Source: Glomus cerebriforme (lineage: Eukaryota; Glomeromycota; Glomeromycetes; Glomerales; Glomeraceae). Taken from it: a stretch of DNA of 50,203 bases. The translations under genes and the position numbers were made by a program. Under the pieces are notes generated by a model. It searched no databases. It was not told the origin of the DNA and saw only the letters and a program-made list of their open reading frames with translations. This document shows positions 12,029-24,890 of the stretch, piece after piece. Position 1 is the first letter of the stretch. The number at the start of each line of letters is the position of its first letter. The DNA is taken from assembly GCA_003550305.1 (NCBI GenBank), contig QKYT01000168.1, forward strand, positions 97,643-147,845, written 5' to 3'.

Positions 12029-13927
12029 TTTTTTTGTAAGGAAAAAAAAAAAATAATATCAAATTAATGAAGTTTAACCGATTTTTATATAGTTTTGGAT
12101 TTGTGTAGCAATCATGATTAAACACTTGTTTTTCTTTCTTTCAAAATAGTTATTATTTTTCTATTATCATGTGTTTAAACATAAAAATGTGACGAATGAA
12201 TTTTTTTTTAGAATTTGATTATTTTAGTTAGAAAATTACAGTGTTTACCCCTTCACGTCAAAAAAGGAATTTCCCCTTTAACGTTACGGATAACAATCCT
12301 GTTAAAAAAAACGTAGTAGTCTAAATCGTAATAGAAAAAAAGATGAAAAAGAAAAAAAAAAGATCTACATGCAACGTTAGGTTTCTTTTTTAATCCTTTT
12401 TTTTATATATCACCATTGTTCTCTTTTGACAAGCAACCGATGATAATTTCGCCATGAACCCTAATTCCCTAAAAATGTATAAGAATAATAAACCGATTTA
12501 CCCAATTCATAAATCATTGTTTATCAAATTATTTGTAACAAAATTTTCCATATTTGGAGAACCAACCACGATTTTTTTTTGATACTTCTTATTCTGGAAG
12601 GTTTAATTTACAGTTTTGTGTAACTGTTACATGTTGATTCTAAAGAAAGATGAATAAGACCATATTTGGTGCTATCACAAGTTAATACATTTCGCTAATC
12701 GCCTTTTTTATAAAGATTAAAAGAACAAAGGTTGGAAAAAAAACTTGTATGCTTGGCGAAAAAGCTGAAACGCAATTTACTAATTTACGATTAAACGTAA
12801 TACATTTCTTTTTTGAAAATTCCAAAAACTTTAAAAAAAAAAAAAAATTACAAACAGTAACTTTGTAAGTGAAAGCTCTTTCTGTTCTATTAATAAATCA
12901 TTCCCAATATGCAAGTTTATTATGTAATAATGCATGAGTAATACAATGCTCAATTATTCTAATTGTTATTTATTAAATGCAGTTTTGTTTGAGTTTATGT
13001 ATTATTTTTACCAAACATTCCTAATTTGAAATAGCAAAATAATGTGAAGCGAATTATAAGACATAAAACAACTATTCATCCTTCTTTTGGTTATGTATTA
13101 AATCATTAATTTACCACATTTCTACTAATTGTTATATAGACAAAGATAGATAATAAAAAGGATATACCTTCTTTAGTTACTTTATTGATGAGGGATTACT
13201 TGGTATGCAATTCTGCAATGTTGATTTTTTTTTTATCCGCAAGTTATCATGGAACCAATTATAAACGAGAATTTTAAAGATATGCTTTCCCATGAATTTT
13301 TGATCGTAATTGTACAATATTTATGAGCGTAAAAATATTTAATCATTGTGCATTTTATACATATATAATTAACACAACAATCTCATAAGGTCAGGGTTTA
13401 TTGATATGGCGAATCAATGCACAATTAAGGAAATATAACATAAAAACAAATTTCCTTATTCATAAGATTTGTTAAATAATGAATGGTAAATACTTCAACT
13501 AATACATCATTTCTAAATGTCCGTAATCAAGGATTTACAGTACCTTATTAAGAATATTTTTTTTCGGACTCTATGCATTTAAAAACACAATCATTAGGTT
13601 TTACGACATATATGTGCTGTATTATTTTTAAATCAAATTCGATCACCAAGCAATTCGTAAGGGAATCGAGAATTACAGTATTTTAATTTAGGCCGGAATT
13701 ATTCTGATAATAATTCTAGGAGAAATTATAAAAAATTGATTACACGTGAGATTATCAGATTTGTATAGCGTATCTGAAATTTTCTTGATAGGCGGATTCC
13801 GGATTGCACATGTTGAAACCGTTTTTTTAATTTAGATGAGATAATTAATTTCAAAAAGTAAAAAAAAAAAATTGATCGATTTTTCTTTCTATTTATCATT
13901 TTGTGCAATTTATAAAACGACTTCAAT
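11165..13927. other. Divergent intergenic region, RhoGAP / IDH1
   Basis: About 2.8 kb between the starts of two divergent genes, so it must hold both promoters. It includes alternating A and T blocks (A20, T9, A24, T7) at about 11976-12035 that could form strong hairpins, and many homopolymer runs. No open frame with coding character was found. No specific promoter element can be assigned. Confidence 0.5.
11976..12035. repeat. Alternating poly(A)/poly(T) block
   Basis: A20-T9-A24-T7 run of 60 bp with no other base. It is self-complementary, could extrude hairpins, and is also a likely sequencing or assembly problem spot. Confidence 0.9.
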
Positions 13928-15329
13928 ATGCTAAAAACGTTTGCTAGAACAACTACACCAATTATTAAACTCGCTAAACAAGTAAAAATATATATATATA
14001 TTTATTTATTTAATAGTTTATTATTGGTCGTAACTTGAAAAAATATTTATCAGTTTGATTTTTGAATCTATTTTTTTCAAAGAATTTCCCTCGTACAGTT
14101 AATACGACTATAATTCCAGGTGTTTCTCCTTCTTCTTTAGTAAGTTAATTTACTTCGCTCTTTATCTATCTATGCTTTTTACATTAGCATTTTATAATGT
14201 TCGATCGTGTGAAATGCAAAAATAAATTCGATCAATATGATATTACAAGGATTTATATACGGGGAATTCAGATCAAAAATGAAAACGATTAATTATTTTT
14301 ATAACACTTAAATTTATCAAATTTAAGACATATGATTTGTTACTAATTTAACTTAAATTGATTGATCAAGTCATCTACTACTAAATATGGAGGAAAATAC
14401 ACTATAACACTAATTCCTGGAGATGGAATTGGTCAAGAAACTGCAGCATCCGTTAAGACAATTTTTAAAGCAGCCAATGTTCCAATTGAATGGGAGCAAT
14501 TGGATGTTACAGGTTATACTCAAGAAGGGGATCTTTTATTTAAGCAAAGTGTGGATAGTTTAATTAGGAATAAAGTTGCATTGAAGGGCATGTAGATTTA
14601 ATTATAAAATTTTTGATATATTAAAAAGTTTTTAATAATTTGATTTTATCTTATTATTATAGGTATTCTATATACACCCATTTCGAAATTGGGACATCAA
14701 TCTTTTAACGTTGCCATGCGTAAAGAGTTAGATATTTACGCGTCTTTAGTTCTCATTAAAAATATTAAAGGTTATCCAACGCGTCACAAAAATGTAAATT
14801 TTGCAATTATACGTGAAAACACGGAGGGTGAATATTCTGGATTGGAACATCAGGTACGAAAAAAAATATATATTTGTTAATTTTATATTTATATTATATA
14901 TTTTTTTTGTTTAATTAAATTAAATATTTAAATAGGCATATCCAGGAGTTGTAGAATCTGTCAAGATTGTAACTCGAGCAAAGACGGAACGTATTGCACG
15001 GTTTGCTTTTGATTTTGCTCTTAAAAATGGTCGTAAAAAGGTTACTTGTGTTCATAAGGCTAATATTATGTAAAGTAAAATTTATTTGGTTTTTTTTTTT
15101 GTTAAAAAATTTTTTTATCATTCATACATATTTATAATTTGAAATTTTTATAGGAAACTTGGAGATGGACTTTTCCTTAACACTTGTCGTGCAGTTGCCG
15201 AAGATTATAAGTCTTCAGGAATTAAATTTGACGATATGATTGTTGACAATTGTTCCATGCAATTGGTATCTAAACCTCAACAATTCGATGTGATGGTTAT
15301 GCCCAATTTGTATGGTAATATTGTTAGTA
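13928..15329 (+). CDS. IDH1: NAD-isocitrate dehydrogenase regulatory subunit (IDH1), truncated by assembly gap
   Basis: Exons 13928-13981, 14083-14139, 14371-14587, 14663-14853, 14936-15069 and 15154-15329 join in frame to about 276 residues, then hit a run of N. The first two tiny exons give a mitochondrial-style presequence ([18 protein letters not shown], no acids). Family motifs follow: [86 protein letters not shown] and [13 protein letters not shown]...KPQQFDV places it with the fungal Idh1 / animal beta-gamma type rather than the catalytic Idh2 type. With Idh2 it forms the allosteric TCA-cycle enzyme turning isocitrate and NAD into 2-oxoglutarate (family knowledge). The intron 14588-14662 uses a GC donor. 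Roughly 85-115 C-terminal residues lie in the gap; no coding continuation is visible after it. Confidence 0.9.
14588..14662 (+). other. GC-AG intron in IDH1
   Basis: The exon ends ...TTGAAGG, followed by GCATGT; the acceptor is TTATTATAG. Joining gives [16 protein letters not shown] in frame, matching the conserved LKG...TP...GH segment. The nearest GT (GTAGAT, 4 bp on) breaks the frame and no other in-phase GT donor is seen. Confidence 0.75.
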
Positions 15330-16029
15330 NNNNNNNNNNNNNNNNNNNNNNNNNNNNNNNNNNNNNNNNNNNNNNNNNNNNNNNNNNNNNNNNNNNNNNN
15401 NNNNNNNNNNNNNNNNNNNNNNNNNNNNNNNNNNNNNNNNNNNNNNNNNNNNNNNNNNNNNNNNNNNNNNNNNNNNNNNNNNNNNNNNNNNNNNNNNNNN
15501 NNNNNNNNNNNNNNNNNNNNNNNNNNNNNNNNNNNNNNNNNNNNNNNNNNNNNNNNNNNNNNNNNNNNNNNNNNNNNNNNNNNNNNNNNNNNNNNNNNNN
15601 NNNNNNNNNNNNNNNNNNNNNNNNNNNNNNNNNNNNNNNNNNNNNNNNNNNNNNNNNNNNNNNNNNNNNNNNNNNNNNNNNNNNNNNNNNNNNNNNNNNN
15701 NNNNNNNNNNNNNNNNNNNNNNNNNNNNNNNNNNNNNNNNNNNNNNNNNNNNNNNNNNNNNNNNNNNNNNNNNNNNNNNNNNNNNNNNNNNNNNNNNNNN
15801 NNNNNNNNNNNNNNNNNNNNNNNNNNNNNNNNNNNNNNNNNNNNNNNNNNNNNNNNNNNNNNNNNNNNNNNNNNNNNNNNNNNNNNNNNNNNNNNNNNNN
15901 NNNNNNNNNNNNNNNNNNNNNNNNNNNNNNNNNNNNNNNNNNNNNNNNNNNNNNNNNNNNNNNNNNNNNNNNNNNNNNNNNNNNNNNNNNNNNNNNNNNN
16001 NNNNNNNNNNNNNNNNNNNNNNNNNNNNN
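15330..16029. other. Assembly gap (700 N)
   Basis: Exactly 700 N, probably a placeholder or estimated size. It removes the 3' end of IDH1. Any open frame spanning it is artificial. Confidence 1.
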
Positions 16030-17158
16030 AAAAAAAAAAATGATCCTTGTTAAAATTGATATAATCACGTGAATTATATTAAATTGGACTAAAGTTACTT
16101 GGAATCCGTTTAATATCCGTGAAAACCAATGAACAAGCCAGTCAATGATTAGCAAAAGATTATCATCCCTTTTTTTTACGAGTACATTCTCAAAAATTTT
16201 CCAGTATTTAGTAATTTGTTATTATTTTAATTTTGAAAACCACAAGATTTTTTAAACATTTTTTTTTTTTTTTGCATCATTATATAAAGTGAGGGAATGA
16301 GGGAATGTCCCTAATAGTCTTCTATATTATCGTTAAGGTTAAAAATAATACTTAAGAGAATAATGACACGATATCATCAACAGTAATTTATGCTAAAAAT
16401 ATACATGAATAGATTCATGTTGTTTTGTTCGTTCAACGATTTACACGTGATCAAATCATATACAACCGGGTAAACATCTAGAATCAAAAGATGTGTGTAG
16501 AAGAAAGGAAAATAGAGGAAAAAAAGGAGATGAAATAAATGTATCAAAATAACTGAATAATATGGTCAATCACCTTAATATAGTGTATAGTTCAATGAAG
16601 GTGACTTAAATAGCTTTATCAAGAGATCATACCTCTTAGTTCTTACGCGATGTCAAATCGTTCTAGACGTGTTTAACCTGGGAAGGGGCTAAAATTTTTT
16701 GTTATCATACGTCAGTGTTGTGATGTCCAGGAATTCTAGTAATGTCCGATAGACATATCAAAGTATGTTTTATATTCTTTTATTATTATTACGATTGGGA
16801 CATTTAAAATCTAACTATTTTGTATCTATAGGATTAAAATTATTGGGTCTAAACTTTTTACTAATAATCTTGTTTGATGGGACATACTGTATAACCGGTA
16901 CATTGAAATTCTGGCGGGACAAGTCCACAACACTATCGTGCATGACATTAAAAAATAATCATAATGAACTTGAAAAAATATCGTAACTTGAACCTTTACA
17001 ATGGTAGAAGATAACTGAGTTGTATTATTATACGATCATTAGGATTGTGCGGATTTTAATGTACCAATATTTTTTTAATCGTAACTGATATTTTTTTGTG
17101 CTGATTGACATTACATTTACAGTATATTAGCACATACAATAATACCGTAATATTGTTA

Positions 17159-17306
17159 GGCCGTTCCAATTTAATTATTTGTTTAACGTCCCTCTATTCT
17201 TAAAAAAATTTGAAATTTAATAAACATACAGTAATATATACCCCCCCCCCCCCTCAATTTTTTCAAAAAATCCGGACGTTAAACGAATAATTAAGTTGGA
17301 ACGGCC
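17159..17306. mobile_element. MITE-like inverted repeat element
   Basis: Arms of 33 bp at 17159-17191 and 17274-17306 are inverted copies of each other with two mismatches (outer end GGCCGTTCCAA, inner end GTTTAACGTCC). The 82-bp centre holds a run of 13 C. No coding capacity. The form fits a small non-autonomous inverted-repeat element; no clear target-site duplication was found, so origin is open. Confidence 0.6.
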
Positions 17307-17363
17307 TTATTGAACGGGGCTATATCGGTCTTCGACTGATATTATAACGCCCCCGTTCAATAA
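17307..17363. repeat. Second palindrome abutting the inverted repeat
   Basis: TTATTGAACGGGGC at 17307-17320 pairs with GCCCCCGTTCAATAA at 17349-17363. It begins at the base after the 33-bp arm of the neighbouring element. Its right part (ATATC..TTCG..GATATT..AACGC..GTTCAAT) resembles 41813-41846, suggesting a dispersed family. Confidence 0.55.
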
Positions 17364-18415
17364 CATAAATATTAATTAAATAATTTTATATTTTATACTC
17401 TGATCTTTGTTAAAGTACAGTATATTATAATATTTAAAGATCAATAACTAAATTATCTTTGGACTAATCTGATTCATTAAATAACTAAATTGCACGCGAA
17501 TAATTAATTAAATTAGTTTCATTGAATGGTTTAATAGTCACGAATAAATCATGAATAATGAAATGGGAGTAATTTAGTAACCCAACCAATCCGATCTATT
17601 ATTTTTTTATTATAAAAAAGTTTTAGATAAAAAGTACTAACAGAAAAAGTAAATGCGCCTTTGAAACATTAGAGGATCGTTTGTTTAGATAGAGTGCATA
17701 TCAAACAGCCCAAACATGCATTGTCTACGGATCGTCATCACAAAAAGAACGTTAACGTTTAGATCTAAAAAAAAAAAATGAAAAAATTATTAAATTCTTA
17801 TAAAAGAATGTTGTAATGTTATGTAACGTCAAAAGAATAATTCCATACATTGGACATAATCTTGCATAAACAAAAAGTTTAAAATAGGGAAATTTTTTAA
17901 GCAATCAAAAACAAATTTTCATTTAATTTAATATTGGACTTTCTCATGTGAAACCAACCTTCAAAAAATGTTATATGATGAGGCTGAGAAAAACCTCTTT
18001 ACCAAGGATAGTCGAATTAAAATTTGGCGTTTTATCATTTTTATACTAAAAAAACATTGTTCCATTCTTACTTAATAAAATGATGCTAAAAAAAAAAAAA
18101 AAATTTAATATAAAAAAGTTAACCCATGAAAAAAAAAATGTATTTAGTAAAAAACGCCACTTACTTACGTACGACAATACTACCTTTAAATAGATAATCT
18201 TGAAATAAGTTCGGCACAAAAATTTTGGCATTACAAAATTTTAGTTTGGCCGCGATTTATTCCTTGAATCGTTTAATGGTTTGAATCGGAAACTGTAATA
18301 AAAAGGTTCTCCCTTTCACAAAATAAAAAATATAATCTAAAAAAAAATAAATAAATACGCGTCAAATGATCCTTTGAAGTTATCACATCACCATAAATCG
18401 GGATAAATAAATAAA

Positions 18416-18447
<32 letters not shown>

Positions 18448-20581
18448 ACGCCTTCACAAATCATATTCATTTAAATTACTTTATTCGTTTTTTTTCTTAA
18501 CGGATTAAAGTTTCATTGATGTTATCTATTTGGGCATAGTAGATCAGTTAATCAGGTTGATAAAAGTATTTTTTTTCCCTCACTTCATGCACTCAAGAGT
18601 CATTTCTTTTTACTAAATTAATTAAAATAAATAACATTTTTTTTATGAGGGGAAATTAAAAAGAAAATGTTTGTGCAACTACAAATTAAAATTTGGACTA
18701 CACCATTTTCTCATGCTGCGTAAGCGAATTCATATTACGTATTAGAATTTTCTTATATATCATACAAATAAATTGACATTAAAAGTAATTTTGGTTTTAC
18801 AAAATTTCTAAGATAGGAATGACAAAAATTTACCAGATACCGGGAATGTTCGCCACAATGTTGTGGCGCAAAATTTTATTAACCGATAAGGAAATAATCA
18901 GGAGACAACTTTACAAATTTATTGTTGCCAAGAATTAAAAAAATTATTATCGTGTTATTGCATTTCATTAGATATTTATTTTATGTCCACGCGGATCTGC
19001 CAAGAAAATACTATTTCATATTATCATGTAACACAAGTATAATGAGATTAAAAAAATAATAATACACGACCATTTATTATTTTTTTTGCGTTAGTTTTTT
19101 CTTGTGGATTTATAATTCATGTTGTTTCCCAAATTAAGATTAAAAAATTCTTGGTCAAAATTAATTTACATATTGTTTTTATCACAAGGTCAAAAAAAAT
19201 TTGTTATCTTGTATTTTCAGATAAGGAAAATAATAACAAAGACAAACTAACAATTAAATTATTACATTCTGATTTATTTTCTTCCGATTCAAATTTTTTT
19301 TTTTTAGAAACAATCAAAATTTTCATTACCATTCAAAAAAAATATCCAATTTTTTTGATCATTTGATCTTAGAACTCATCACTCCATCAATTTTCGTAAA
19401 TCCGTGGAGTGAAAATTTTTCCGAAATATATATTATATAACATAAAATATAATTAGATATAAATATGAAATTTTTTTTGAAAAAAAAACAATTCGCGACA
19501 TTTTGTTTTTCGTAACAATTTAAATTTTTTTTTTAATTTTTCTTATTATCAATTTTAAAAATAATAGATTGGATGATTCATTAATTATAAACCGTTTTTG
19601 GTCTTACGAGACATTTTTTTTTCCCATACTTTACCTATTTTGTTGTATTCCCGAATGATCATCTTTTTTCTTGCGCGTAATTTCCGAATTTTTTTTTTAT
19701 TGATTTTGAAACAATGAATTTAATTTTTGTATTTTTTTTTACTTTTTGGTAAAAATAATATTTTTTTTTTTAGCGAATTTATTTTTATTTTTATTATTTA
19801 TTTATTTATTTTTCTTCCTCTTTTTTTTTTTTTTAAAAAAAAAAAAAAAGATATTACAAGATAAAATTATAAAGTTGACTGTACATTTTTTTTAATGATT
19901 AATTACTAAAAAAAAAAAATATAACAAAAATATTATTATTACCCACAAAATAAAACAAAATAAAACCATTAATTAATTATAAAACTCTATTAAAAAAAAA
20001 TAAAATAAAAAATTGATGTAGAAAATTTTTTACAAGAAAAAAAAAAGGGTGTGATTATTTTAGTTAAAGTAATTTTTTTTTTTTGCTATACAATCTAAAA
20101 AAAAAAGAGAATTTGGGATTTCGGAAAAACTCGATTTCTTCTATTAAAGATGATGAATATACTACTGAATTAGGTACACAAATAAAAATTATTTCCGAAA
20201 ATGTGAAAGAAATAATGATTTTTTTTCTTTTTTTTGATTACAAATCCAACATTTTGGCGATTTTTTTTTTTTTTTGTTTTTGTAAACTTTCATTTTGTCA
20301 TGATGACGTAGCGAAAGCTGAGGAAAGGTAGAAGAATGATATTGGAACGAAAGAATAAAATTTGAAATGATGGTGAAGGTATACAAATAAGTATAAAACA
20401 AAAAAAAAAAAAAATAATAATAATAAAATTAATTTAATTTGTTATATACCGAATTTTTTTTTCCAAACTAATTAATACTTTTTGCTTGTATTCGTTTCCA
20501 ACTAATCATCTAAATTTCTAAATTTCCTTTGACCCAAATTTGGGGAAGAGCCATATATATTGGAAGTGATTATCATAATAA

Positions 20582-20902
20582 TTATTTGTGTTGTTGACTA
20601 TTTGAAGCAGATTCTCTAGCAGCAGCAGCTTTCATCATCTTATCCATTTCTCTTCGTAAATCACATCTTAATTGAAGTAATTCTGAATATTCTTTGAAAT
20701 TGAGCCTCGCTGGTTCTGTTGAAGTACGATCATATTCATCGTTACACCAGGTTTCGTGAACGACTAGGAATCTTGAGAATTGTACGGATTTACGGTGTTG
20801 ATTATCTCGTTGACATTCATCTTCACTATCATCTGAAGCACCTACACATAAAGCAATGCAAGGACCTGTTGGAGATGGTGGACACGAGTCTGAGTCTGAC
20901 AT
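20582..20902 (-). CDS. Small conserved-looking protein with PP1 docking motif
   Basis: Single exon, 106 residues. The N-terminus is Ser/Pro/acidic (SDSDSCPPSPTGP, ASDDSEDE), then RKSVQFSR at residues 37-44 gives a textbook RVxF site (K38, V40, F42) for protein phosphatase 1. It is followed by VVHETWCNDEYDRTS (47-61) and a helical, charged segment (FKEYSELLQLRCDLRREMDKM, ~69-90). From memory, small fungal proteins and Bni4-like tails combine an RVxF-type site with an ETxxxxEYDR motif and an E/K-rich helix; I cannot name the family firmly. A role as a PP1 regulatory subunit is inference. It stands alone, with about 4.5 kb and 5.5 kb of empty DNA either side. The start is the first ATG, immediately after a T-rich tract on the plus strand. 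Composition is clearly richer in G+C than its surroundings, supporting real coding. Confidence 0.75.
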   Translation of the reverse strand: MSDSDSCPPSPTGPCIALCVGASDDSEDECQRDNQHRKSVQFSRFLVVHETWCNDEYDRTSTEPARLNFKEYSELLQLRCDLRREMDKMMKAAAARESASNSQQHK

Positions 20903-22963
20903 TTTTTTTTTTTGCGGTTTTTAATTGATATAAATACTATAACTACGAAATTGGAAGAGTTCCCTCAAATAATCTTGACTCGAGGTTATACAAAGACTTT
21001 TATGAATGATTTATACTTGGTTTTTAAAAGATTACGATATGTTTTTGTAAATACGAGAAGACTTTATTATTTAACTAAAGACAATTTCTATTTTTATCAC
21101 AATTGATGTTTAATAATTAAGAGATAAACAAATTAAACTTTTGACTAATAAATTTTTTAAACAAATCCTTTGCTAAAAACTTTAGAAATTCTATTGAGCG
21201 TCTTTAGATCCTTTCAGAATTGTTGTGTTGGTTATCCTTTTTCCTTTTACTTTTAATTAATTAAAAATTTCCAAGTAATTATTATTTTTATTTATATTAT
21301 ATACAAAAAGTGGTTGATATTAAAAAATTTTTTTTTTAAAAAAAAAAAATTTTTTTTTCAGCAATTAATTTTTTTATAAAATATCAAAAATTTTTTGTTG
21401 AAGGGAAAAAATAAAATTAAGAAAAGTTATATGATAAAAAACAACGTCTGTTGAGACGAGAGGAGGAAACGAGTAAAAAAGACGTGCCTTTATAGTGTTT
21501 TCAATTCGAGATTTAAAGTAACCTTATATAATGTGTCACCATACAAACATATGTGTATGTGAGTAATTTATACAAAATGCACATAAAATTTTTGTGTTTA
21601 ATATATTTTTTTATATTAAAAAAGTGATATAAGGGGGGAAAAGTGTACTGAATACCTGGGGGGATGAATATTGATTGAACACACCTGTTATACAAGGTTA
21701 GTACTTTGAAGCTACACAAGAAATGAATTAAATATACAAAAATAAACGGTTACTGACCTATTTTGTCTCGGAAATATGTCATCGGTCCAAAATTTTTTAT
21801 TTCGGATTTCCTCCTGAATTCCTTTGAGGGTGAACCGCCACATTAAAAAATATCAGGTGATATGATGAATTTTTTTTATTTTTAAAAAAAAAATCTATAT
21901 TTAAATCATATAAATATCCTAATCAGTTTGTAAATAAAATGTAAATTAGGAAACTAAAAATTTACTCGATTTTTCTTCTTAATTCTTTACTTTCTATTAT
22001 AAAAACATTCATGTGAGACAGAAAAAGTATGCGAAATGCAAAACTGTCCATGTCTAATGTAAAAGACCGGGGAAAAAATAAGAATCCAATAATAACGTTT
22101 CAAAATCATGCATTCATTCTTTTTTATTTACTTCCTAATTTAGACCGTTGACTTATGATTATTTTGAACCTTTCAGATCGTAAGTTTCGGATGAAAAAAA
22201 AATAAAATAAAAACGAAATATTTGATTGAATACCAAATCCAAAATAAGTAAATATTCATGCAAAAAATTACTTTTGTAAAAAAAAAAAACGAACACTAAT
22301 CAAAATTCTTAATAAATCCGGTAACAAATTATATCTTTAATGTTTCTTTTTTATAAATATTTCTTTCCTAAATTTGGAAGATTCTATTCTAAAAATTGCG
22401 ATATACAAATGCATCATCGTCACACCATTTAAAAAAAAATTTTATTTGCTTGTATGTTGTGTTCAAATATCAATCAAATCTTTACTATAAATAACTTTAT
22501 GAACACATCACTAAACTCATTTTGTAATTTTATTAAGAAAAAAAAAATAGCAAGTTTTTTGTTTTAAAAAAAAGGTCTTTTTTTAGTTTCTTTTTATGAA
22601 TTTAAAAAGAAAGACGTTTTTGTGTTCATCCAAAGATATTTTTAATATGTGAACAGTTGAAAAAGAATACAAATTGGATCTAAAAACGTCCATCCCCTCA
22701 TGTTATAAGTTTTTTTTTTATTATTATTTTTAGTTCATTATTACATCAATGAATTTTAATTTTAAAAAAAGAGTGGCAGAATTGGTGGCTAAATCATTGT
22801 AATTTTACTTTGTTTGGTAAACTTTTTGATCGAGACAAAATTATATTAATATATAAAAGTAAAAAAAAAAAAAAAGCTAATTATCTAAATTTGACTAATA
22901 TTTAAATTATGTTTTTTTTTTACCAAAAATGTAAATGTTAAATCATGATGTGACACAACGATC

Positions 22964-23000
<37 letters not shown>
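22964..23000. repeat. (AAT)n microsatellite
   Basis: About twelve perfect AAT units in tandem, inside the gene desert. Confidence 0.95.
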
Positions 23001-24853
23001 TAATTAGCAAATAATTTGTTATATTTTGTTATATTTTGTTATGATTTTGATTTTGTTATGATATTTTATTTGTACATAGGTAACCAAAACGTTATTTTAA
23101 TTATTATTAAACAATCCATTTGATTTTCCATTATTGGAGAGATCAAAATAAGGGCAAAAAACATAATTATACTGTATCTTAATGATTTGTCGATCATAAT
23201 CCGAAGTCAGTGGCTTATAACGTCTAAGACAAAAATAAGGTCTTTCATAGATTTCGCAAATTTCATTATAAAAAGTTGATCATAAATATATAAATCCATC
23301 TTATTTCATGGGAACTTACACAATAAATCAATTCATTTAAAAAAAAATCTCATTATACTAATTATTTAAGGTTAAATTCAAAAATGCGGGTAATACGGTA
23401 AAATGTGGTAAAATAAAAAATAAAATTCTAAATCATCACATATTACACATATAAATTGAAACACGAATTAAAATATCATTAGTACAAAAAGGTCATAGGA
23501 TCCTTTTTTTTTTTTTATCTACTATATCGCAAAAATTTTTTACTTTTTTTTTCCATGTCGAATAAAATTTATTATTATTTTTTCTAAAAAAAACAAACAA
23601 ATCACCTAATTATCATTTCTTATTTAACCTAAATTGTTAAACTTATTTTAGATAAATGATATGAAAATCTGAAACTAATATTTAATATGTATTATATACT
23701 GTAAATCATCTGACTAAAAAGAAAAATCTTTCTTGGCTCTTGATTATTAAAAATATTTGTTTGTAACATCTTCGTTTCAGGTCAAATGATGCCGTTTTGT
23801 TGATTGATTTACATAAATCTATGCCAAATTCGTCGTGAACCGAAATGGTTGGGCCGCGGGTAATCGTTTATTTAAAAAATAAAGTTTAAAAAAATCATGA
23901 ATGAAAGATTACGCAAAAGGAAGCCTAATAAAGTCACGCGCTCATATATGAAAAATATTTCATTATTAAAATTACTATTAAAAGATTCTATTCACGCGTT
24001 TCTTTTTTTTTTCAACTACCTTTACGTAAAATGTAGGATGATTTAAATCCATTCTAGGCGAAACGCGTCTTATCAATAAATCTTTTATACCAAATTACAA
24101 ATATAGTTTAATCATAGTATAAAATTATTTGTATAGTATAATACGATTTATGGTATATACTGTATTTTAAAACAAAGAAAAAAAAAAAAACTATCCCCAA
24201 GTTTTCTTGAATTAAAGTTATAGTATCGTATAATAAAAAAAAAACAAGGATATGCAAGTTGTGTTACTCTTTCTAATTTTGGAATTCTTTTCAGTAATAA
24301 TAAATAAACATCTTTGTACGATAATGTGAATACTTCTTGTTTATACTTTATACTCTGATAAACCAAATTAAGATTAAAATAACGAAATTATACACTGTTT
24401 AACAAGTCACAAAAATAAAAAAACTTGTACGATCCGACCTTTCCCGAATTTCATGCAGTTCGAAAAGAAATAAGGCAAATCTGAAATATGCTTGTTATTT
24501 AATATACATTGATGATCTATAACTAAATGTATGTATTTTAACGATTGACATTAAAAAGAACCTTTAATCTTACTTCTAATAACAGGATTCCACTTATCAT
24601 ATACTATAAATGTTCATGTCGCGTCGCTTTTTCTTTTTTGCAATAATTTAATGCGTCAATTATCTGCGTATAACTTAAACTAAACTAATCAAAAATCAAA
24701 ATTCTATTAAAAGAAGAAGAAGGAAAAAAAAATAAAAAGTTTGGTAACACCACATTTCAAACAACTGTTGAGGGTTAAAAACTGTTTCACACCTTAAATT
24801 CGATTCGCTTATCTTCATCAAATCATGATTCGCCAAATCATGATCTCTTGTTA

Positions 24854-24857
<4 letters not shown>

Positions 24858-24887
<30 letters not shown>
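24858..24887. repeat. T30 homopolymer
   Basis: Thirty T in a row, the longest pure run in the window. It could be the A-tail of an old retroposed copy on the minus strand, but no element body or target duplication is evident. Confidence 0.9.

Positions 24888-24890
<3 letters not shown>

Larger units (their letters stand above)
16030..20581. other. Gene-poor spacer
   Basis: About 4.5 kb without a convincing gene. The stretch 16600-16990 is less AT-rich and carries a 73-codon frame (16765-16986) with no recognisable family; it could be an old repeat copy. An inverted-repeat element sits at 17159-17363. The rest is homopolymer-rich, with many T and A runs of 8-14. Confidence 0.5.

Noticed and set aside
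13726..13926. 66-codon minus-strand frame next to IDH1 start
   Set aside because: Low-complexity translation in the promoter region, no family.
15236..16155. Long open frames on both strands across the N run
   Set aside because: Artefacts of translating N; only 15154-15329 is real IDH1 exon.
16765..16986. 73-codon plus-strand frame, Leu-rich
   Set aside because: No motif, no splice support, low-complexity start; kept only as part of the spacer note.
20083..20331. 82-codon plus-strand frame
   Set aside because: Built from T- and A-runs (poly-Phe, poly-Lys); chance ORF.
22770..22800. Sequence resembling a Leu/Ser tRNA D-arm (GTGGCAGAATTGGTGGCTAA)
   Set aside because: No matching B box or closing stem downstream.
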